Of a stretch of 10,600 nucleotides of DNA, positions 7,049-10,600 are shown one piece after another (position 1 is the first letter of the stretch; the number at the start of each line of letters is the position of its first letter). The notes below the pieces were generated by a model, which did no database searches, was not told the origin of the DNA, and saw nothing but the letters and a program-made list of their open reading frames with translations. Made by a program: the position numbers and the translations under genes. Source of the DNA: Chlorobiales bacterium (GTDB lineage: Bacteria; Bacteroidota; Chlorobiia; Chlorobiales; Chlorobiaceae); assembly GCA_022360275.1 (NCBI GenBank), contig JAKSDC010000014.1, forward strand, positions 1 through 10,600. The letters are read 5' to 3'.

Positions 7049-7684
7049 TTATCGTTTTAATTTCATTTTTAAAATTTCCGTCAGAGACTCGGTCTGGCCA
7101 GATTTGCCCTGGCTCACCTGTACATTTTCAAGCAGCTGCTTTTTTCCGCTTTTGACAAACTCTACTATAATAACATGCGCCCCGCTACCGGTAGCGTTTT
7201 TCTCGCGGACCACCCCTACCTCATCCAGCGACTTATGATATACCGCATCTCCCTGAGCATATATCCCGTGAGGAGAATACATCTGACAATCTTCGGGCTT
7301 CAGTTCCTGAAGATTCAACTCCTTGTCGATCTGCACCTGCCATTCCTTGAGCAGATAGACCTGGTTACATGAAACACACCTGATCCAGTACTGGTTCTCG
7401 GCAGCAGATTGCGCTTCATCTTCCGTCTTTTTCCTTCCCTGCTTTCCCGAATCAAGCCCGTAGAGAATATCGTAATCCTTGGGTTTGTCACTGGGCTTCC
7501 ATTCGCCGACAAAGACCTTTTCGGTCAACTCTTCACATCCTTCGCAAAAACAGGGCTTTATTTTTCCTTCAAGTATGTATTGTCTTTTTCTCGATTCAAC
7601 GGCAGGCACCTGCTGTTCGGTATTCACAGCCTTCTCCGTATACCCAACTGCTCTGTTTTTTCTCGTTTTCTTTTCAGAAGCCAT
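7049..7684 (-). CDS. Uncharacterised protein with two CxxC motifs and an SH3/Tudor-like C-terminal domain
   Basis: I do not recognise a named family for this 211-residue protein. The N-terminus (1-35) is Lys/Arg-rich and probably disordered. Cysteine groups at C45-x-C47-x2-C50 (PCFCEGCEEL) and C103-x2-C106 (RCVSCNQVY) are spaced like the two halves of a zinc ribbon with a long insert of about 50 residues (60-98, acidic and polar). The C-terminal part (about 141-188, YAQGDAVYHKSLDEVGVV then VIIVEFVKSGKKQLLENV) has the GD-x-V-x-H...G-x-V...V-x-F-x3-G-x-K-x-L pattern of SH3/Tudor-like beta barrels, as in the CarD or UvrD/PcrA C-terminal modules. A role in binding nucleic acid, RNA polymerase or the ribosome is an inference from this and from its position 24 bp upstream of rpsU. 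The start codon has AGG close by with short spacing. Confidence 0.7.
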   Translation of the reverse strand: MASEKKTRKNRAVGYTEKAVNTEQQVPAVESRKRQYILEGKIKPCFCEGCEELTEKVFVGEWKPSDKPKDYDILYGLDSGKQGRKKTEDEAQSAAENQYWIRCVSCNQVYLLKEWQVQIDKELNLQELKPEDCQMYSPHGIYAQGDAVYHKSLDEVGVVREKNATGSGAHVIIVEFVKSGKKQLLENVQVSQGKSGQTESLTEILKMKLKR

Positions 7685-7698
7685 ACCTGTTATACCAT

Positions 7699-7716
7699 AT
7701 TTTCCCTATGGAAAAT
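7699..7716. promoter_or_regulatory. Perfect 7-bp inverted repeat, possible operator
   Basis: ATTTTCC at 7699-7705 and GGAAAAT at 7710-7716 are separated by CTAT. The site lies 15 bp upstream of the start of the two-CxxC protein gene, where a regulator would block transcription. The symmetry is seen directly; the operator role is inferred. The AT-rich arms could also be chance. Confidence 0.3.
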
Positions 7717-7903
7717 GAAAAATTGAACGGTTACTGTTAGGGCACCCCGCAGATAGTGACAGAGATAATGTATGTTCAGGATTGCTTAAATAAGTAAATC
7801 TCCCCAAAAAAACAACCACATAATTGCAACACAAAACCTAACTCAAGCGCTCAAAGGAAGATACCTGAAGTGTTTTTTTGACGTAAACAGCCCCTGCAAC
7901 TGG

Positions 7904-9277
7904 CTACTTGTGTGTCAGCGCTTCAATCAGATCGGATTTGGTAAGCAGTTGAAGGCTGCCGTGAGAAAGTGTGATCAAGACACCGGAAGCGCTCTCCTGA
8001 AGCTTTTCGGACAGTTCGGAAATAGTTGCGTGCGAACTGCAGACAGGAAAAGACTGCTCCATGTAACCTACAACCTTGGAATTCATCGCTTCGTCATTTT
8101 CAATCAGGATGGAGAGAATTTTATTCTCGCTGATGCTTCCGATAGGCGTGCCGTACGAGACTATCGGCACCTGCGACACATCATGCTGGCGCATCATCTC
8201 GAAAACCTCGGAAAGGGTATGCTCGGGATGTGCGAAAATAAGATCTTTCCTGGTTTTCAGCCCAACAATATCTTCTGCCGTGATCTCATCTTTCGGGGAA
8301 GCAACTTTTCTGTAAAACCCTTTCTGTTTCATCCACTCGTCACTATACATCTTGCTGAGATAGTAGCCCCCGTAATCGCTCAAAACAACGACGATTCGCG
8401 CACTTTCATCAAGCAGCGCGCCAGCCCTTAACGCTGCAAAAAGCACTGCACCGGAGGATCCTCCGGCAAAAATAGCATCGGCACGAAGCAGTTCCCGGCC
8501 GCAATTAAACGCATCACGGTCACTGACCTGAACAATATCATCGATAACGGAAGCATCCCAGTGTATCGATTCCCATAGTCCACCGACTTCCTCAAGCTCG
8601 TATCCGTCTGTTTTACCCGGCCTTCCCGAATGGAAAAGCTCGCGGTAAATCGAACCTTCAGGTTCGACGCCTATAATTTTAGTCTCCTGACGTTTGGCCT
8701 TGAGAAAACGGCCAAGTCCCGAAATCATCGCACCTGAAATAACCGGAACAAAAAGATGAGTTACTCCGCCCTCGGTCTGCTCCCAGATTTCCGGCCCTGT
8801 TTTTTCCGTGTGCACCTGCCGGTTGTGTTCATTTTCGTACATATTGGCAAAAAAGGCATTCGGCAGATTGTGAACCAGATTTTCCGCGACGTTCACGCAG
8901 CTTCGTGGTTCACCGGGAAGCGCATCGGACGGGGTAATGACAATTTCAGCTCCCAGAGCCTTGAGCACCTGCTGTTTTTCCCGGGAGATCTTGTCGGGCA
9001 CAACCAGGAGCACCTTATACCCCCTTGTTACGGCAGCCATGGCAAGGGCAATACCGCTGCAGCCGTATGTCCAGTCAACAAGAGTCATTCCGGGCGTTAT
9101 AAGCCCCTCATTCTCGGCATGATCGACAATCGTGTTCGCGACACGACAGTAATGTGTCCCGGAAGGATTCAGATACTCCACTTTCGCCATAATCTGCGGC
9201 TTGATGTGCCGGGCCGAACGATTGACCTGCACCATCGGGGTATGATCTGTCCTGCTGAAAATGTTCTCTTGCCACAT
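7904..9277 (-). CDS. Cystathionine beta-synthase-like pseudoenzyme with C-terminal CBS-domain pair
   Basis: A 457-residue protein with the architecture of bacterial cystathionine beta-synthases: a fold-type II PLP domain (1 to about 325) and a pair of CBS domains (about 338-392 and 402-456), which in other proteins bind adenosyl ligands such as AMP, ATP or SAM. Scaffold segments are kept: AKVEYLNPSG (31-40), EKQQVLKALGAEIV (100-113), GVEPEGSIY (203-211), AGGSSGA (271-277) and YLSKMYSDEWM (306-316). The cofactor residues are not. The Schiff-base Lys of the S-x-K-D-R motif is Tyr43 (THYCR, 41-45), TSGNTG is TYGCSG (70-75), GTGGT is ISGAM (180-184), and the PDS-x-RNY serine is Tyr302 (SDYGGYY). 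The frame has no stops or shifts, so the gene looks maintained. It probably lacks PLP chemistry; automated annotation as a cysteine or cystathionine synthase would mislead. Start MWQENI matches the family N-terminus. It is divergent from alr. Confidence 0.85.
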   Translation of the reverse strand: MWQENIFSRTDHTPMVQVNRSARHIKPQIMAKVEYLNPSGTHYCRVANTIVDHAENEGLITPGMTLVDWTYGCSGIALAMAAVTRGYKVLLVVPDKISREKQQVLKALGAEIVITPSDALPGEPRSCVNVAENLVHNLPNAFFANMYENEHNRQVHTEKTGPEIWEQTEGGVTHLFVPVISGAMISGLGRFLKAKRQETKIIGVEPEGSIYRELFHSGRPGKTDGYELEEVGGLWESIHWDASVIDDIVQVSDRDAFNCGRELLRADAIFAGGSSGAVLFAALRAGALLDESARIVVVLSDYGGYYLSKMYSDEWMKQKGFYRKVASPKDEITAEDIVGLKTRKDLIFAHPEHTLSEVFEMMRQHDVSQVPIVSYGTPIGSISENKILSILIENDEAMNSKVVGYMEQSFPVCSSHATISELSEKLQESASGVLITLSHGSLQLLTKSDLIEALTHK

Positions 9278-9327
9278 AGTGGTTCCAGGAGTTGATTTAA
9301 CCGGCTGAAGACTCCTTACGCCTCTAC

Positions 9328-9356
9328 AATGTAATGGACTTGAAAAACAAGAACAA
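9328..9356 (-). promoter_or_regulatory. Candidate promoter of the CBS-like gene
   Basis: On the minus strand, TTGTTC (9356-9351), a 17-bp spacer and TACATT (9333-9328) form a weak sigma70-type match about 50 bp upstream of the start codon. Green sulfur bacterial promoters are poorly defined, so this is tentative. Confidence 0.25.
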
Positions 9357-9438
9357 AATATGTTTTTTACCTAAAAGGCACCGCAGACATCTCCTCGCAT
9401 TGCCGTTCACGCACGATTAACGAACACAGAATATTCCA

Positions 9439-10593
9439 TTGACAGCGAATACAACAACGTTTCCAGATGAAAATGCCCTGCCCGGAGAGTATCTGGCAGA
9501 AGCAATCATCTCTTCGAGCAACCTTGTGCACAACTACCGCAGGATTCGGGAGAAAATTGCGGACAATTGCCGTATCATGGGTATCGTTAAGGCCAATGCG
9601 TACGGGCATGATGCCCGTCAGGTCTCAAAAACCCTTGAAAGTCTGGGGACCAGCGATTTCGGAGTTGCAAATATTGAAGAGGCAAGGCTCCTGAGACAGC
9701 AGGGCGCTGTTTCCGGAAATGCTGCAATTCTTGCATTCTGCTCCCCCCTTCCTTCCCACCTGCCGCTGTATCTACAGCACGATATTGAAGCGACCATTTG
9801 TGATTTCGACATGTTTCGTGCTGCCGAATCAGTATCGTCAGCATATAATATACCGCTCAAGGTTCACGTAAAAATCGACACCGGCATGGGACGACTCGGC
9901 ATACAGCCTGAAACAGCAGGTCTTCTCCTGAAAGCCGTCGAACAAAGCCCGCACCTGAGGCTTATGGGAGCATATACTCATTTTGCTCAAAGTACGCTAC
10001 AGAACGATTTCACCGCCGGGCAGCTTGCAACATTCACCCAGGTTTGCTCCGAGTTCGAACACCATGCAGGAAGAAACATCTGCAAACATGCAGCAAACAG
10101 CGGAGCCCTGCTTTGTTTCAGGGAAGCCTGTCTCGACATGGTGAGACCGGGAATAATGCTCTATGGATACCCCCCTGACGATAGCGTGAAAAACCGGATC
10201 GATCTCAAGCCGGTAATGGAGTTACGTACAAAGGTGATTTTTATAAAAGATGTGGAAGCCGGGACAACGATCAGTTACAACCGTCGCTGGACCGCCCCGT
10301 CCAGAAGCAGAATAGCTACCCTGTCAGCAGGCTACGCGGACGGATACCATAGAACATTGTCGAACCAGACCAAAGTTCTCATCCGTGGAAACCATTATAA
10401 TCAGGTCGGGACAGTCACAATGGATCAGATCATGGTCGATCTCGGCAAAAACAGCAACGTCCGTGTTGGCGACGACGCTGTCCTTTTCGGCTGGAACGGC
10501 CCTTCGGCCTCAGACCTTGCAAAAGCTGCCGGAACTATAAGTTATGAAATACTTTGTGCTGTTTCATCAAGGGTTGCAAGAGTTTTTGTGTAG
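9439..10593 (+). CDS. alr: Alanine racemase
   Basis: Interconverts L- and D-alanine with PLP in the cytosol, supplying D-Ala for peptidoglycan. From TTG 9439 it has 384 residues, the usual family length. The TIM-barrel domain carries the PLP motif VKANAYGHD with Lys51, then VKIDTGMGRLG (144-154), HAANSGA (217-223) and MVRPGIMLYG (234-243). The C-terminal beta domain has the second catalytic base Tyr280 in TISYNRRW, SAGYADGYH (296-304) and TVTMDQIMVDL (325-335). In most members the residue after this Tyr is Gly; here it is Asn. No ATG exists before residue 47 in this frame, and an in-frame TAA at 9418-9420 limits the start, so TTG 9439 is the best choice even without a clear ribosome-binding site. 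The gene ends 7 bp before the window end. Confidence 0.92.
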   Translation: MTANTTTFPDENALPGEYLAEAIISSSNLVHNYRRIREKIADNCRIMGIVKANAYGHDARQVSKTLESLGTSDFGVANIEEARLLRQQGAVSGNAAILAFCSPLPSHLPLYLQHDIEATICDFDMFRAAESVSSAYNIPLKVHVKIDTGMGRLGIQPETAGLLLKAVEQSPHLRLMGAYTHFAQSTLQNDFTAGQLATFTQVCSEFEHHAGRNICKHAANSGALLCFREACLDMVRPGIMLYGYPPDDSVKNRIDLKPVMELRTKVIFIKDVEAGTTISYNRRWTAPSRSRIATLSAGYADGYHRTLSNQTKVLIRGNHYNQVGTVTMDQIMVDLGKNSNVRVGDDAVLFGWNGPSASDLAKAAGTISYEILCAVSSRVARVFV

Positions 10594-10600
10594 AATGAAA

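Noticed and set aside
7685..7903. Small gene or RNA in the 219-bp gap between the CBS-like gene and the two-CxxC gene
   Set aside because: No ORF with a start and ribosome-binding site, and no strong hairpin apart from the short palindrome reported; likely leader and 3' untranslated sequence.
7904..9277. CBS-like gene as a decaying pseudogene
   Set aside because: 457 codons are uninterrupted, scaffold motifs and both CBS domains are kept, and the changes are concentrated in the cofactor site; a maintained pseudoenzyme fits better.
8756..9295. 179-codon ORF on the plus strand opposite the CBS-like gene
   Set aside because: It is antisense to a well-supported coding region, has a cysteine/histidine-rich low-sense composition and matches no family; a shadow ORF.

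Overview
The window looks like chromosomal DNA from a green sulfur bacterium (Chlorobiaceae, Chlorobium/Prosthecochloris type). This rests on the overall look of the proteins (a B12-type radical SAM protein opening with YPEFPDTFWSFKHALKF, the S21 and EPSP synthase sequences) and moderate GC. It is inference, not a database result. Coding density is high, and no phage, integrase, CRISPR array or rRNA/tRNA gene is visible.

Layout, left to right. (1) Plus strand: the 3' end of sbcC (1-915), a complete B12-binding radical SAM gene (1033-2544), a 116-bp MITE-like inverted-repeat element (2546-2661), an HD-domain phosphohydrolase (2683-4095), a small YtxH-type membrane protein (4240-4605) and an alpha/beta hydrolase (4626-5420). 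The last two are 20 bp apart and probably form one transcript. (2) Minus strand, read from right to left: a cystathionine-beta-synthase-like protein with a CBS-domain pair (9277-7904), an unnamed protein with two CxxC motifs and an SH3-like tail (7684-7049), rpsU (7024-6827) followed by a clear rho-independent terminator, and aroA (6747-5446), which converges on the hydrolase. (3) Plus strand: alr, alanine racemase (9439-10593), divergent from the CBS-like gene across a 161-bp spacer.

The housekeeping roles are DNA repair (sbcC), nucleotide metabolism (HD protein), aromatic amino acid synthesis (aroA), translation (rpsU) and cell-wall D-alanine supply (alr).

The most unusual item is the CBS-like protein. 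Its frame is intact and its fold-type II scaffold and both CBS domains are kept, but the Schiff-base lysine is Tyr43. The TSGNTG loop reads TYGCSG, the GTGGT phosphate loop reads ISGAM, and the serine that contacts the PLP ring is Tyr302. It looks like a maintained pseudoenzyme, possibly a regulatory or ligand-sensing protein, and not a working cystathionine or cysteine synthase. Other points of interest are the MITE-like element, a terminator whose T-tract ends just before aroA, non-ATG starts of rpsU and alr, and an Asn in AroA where glyphosate-sensitive enzymes carry Gly.
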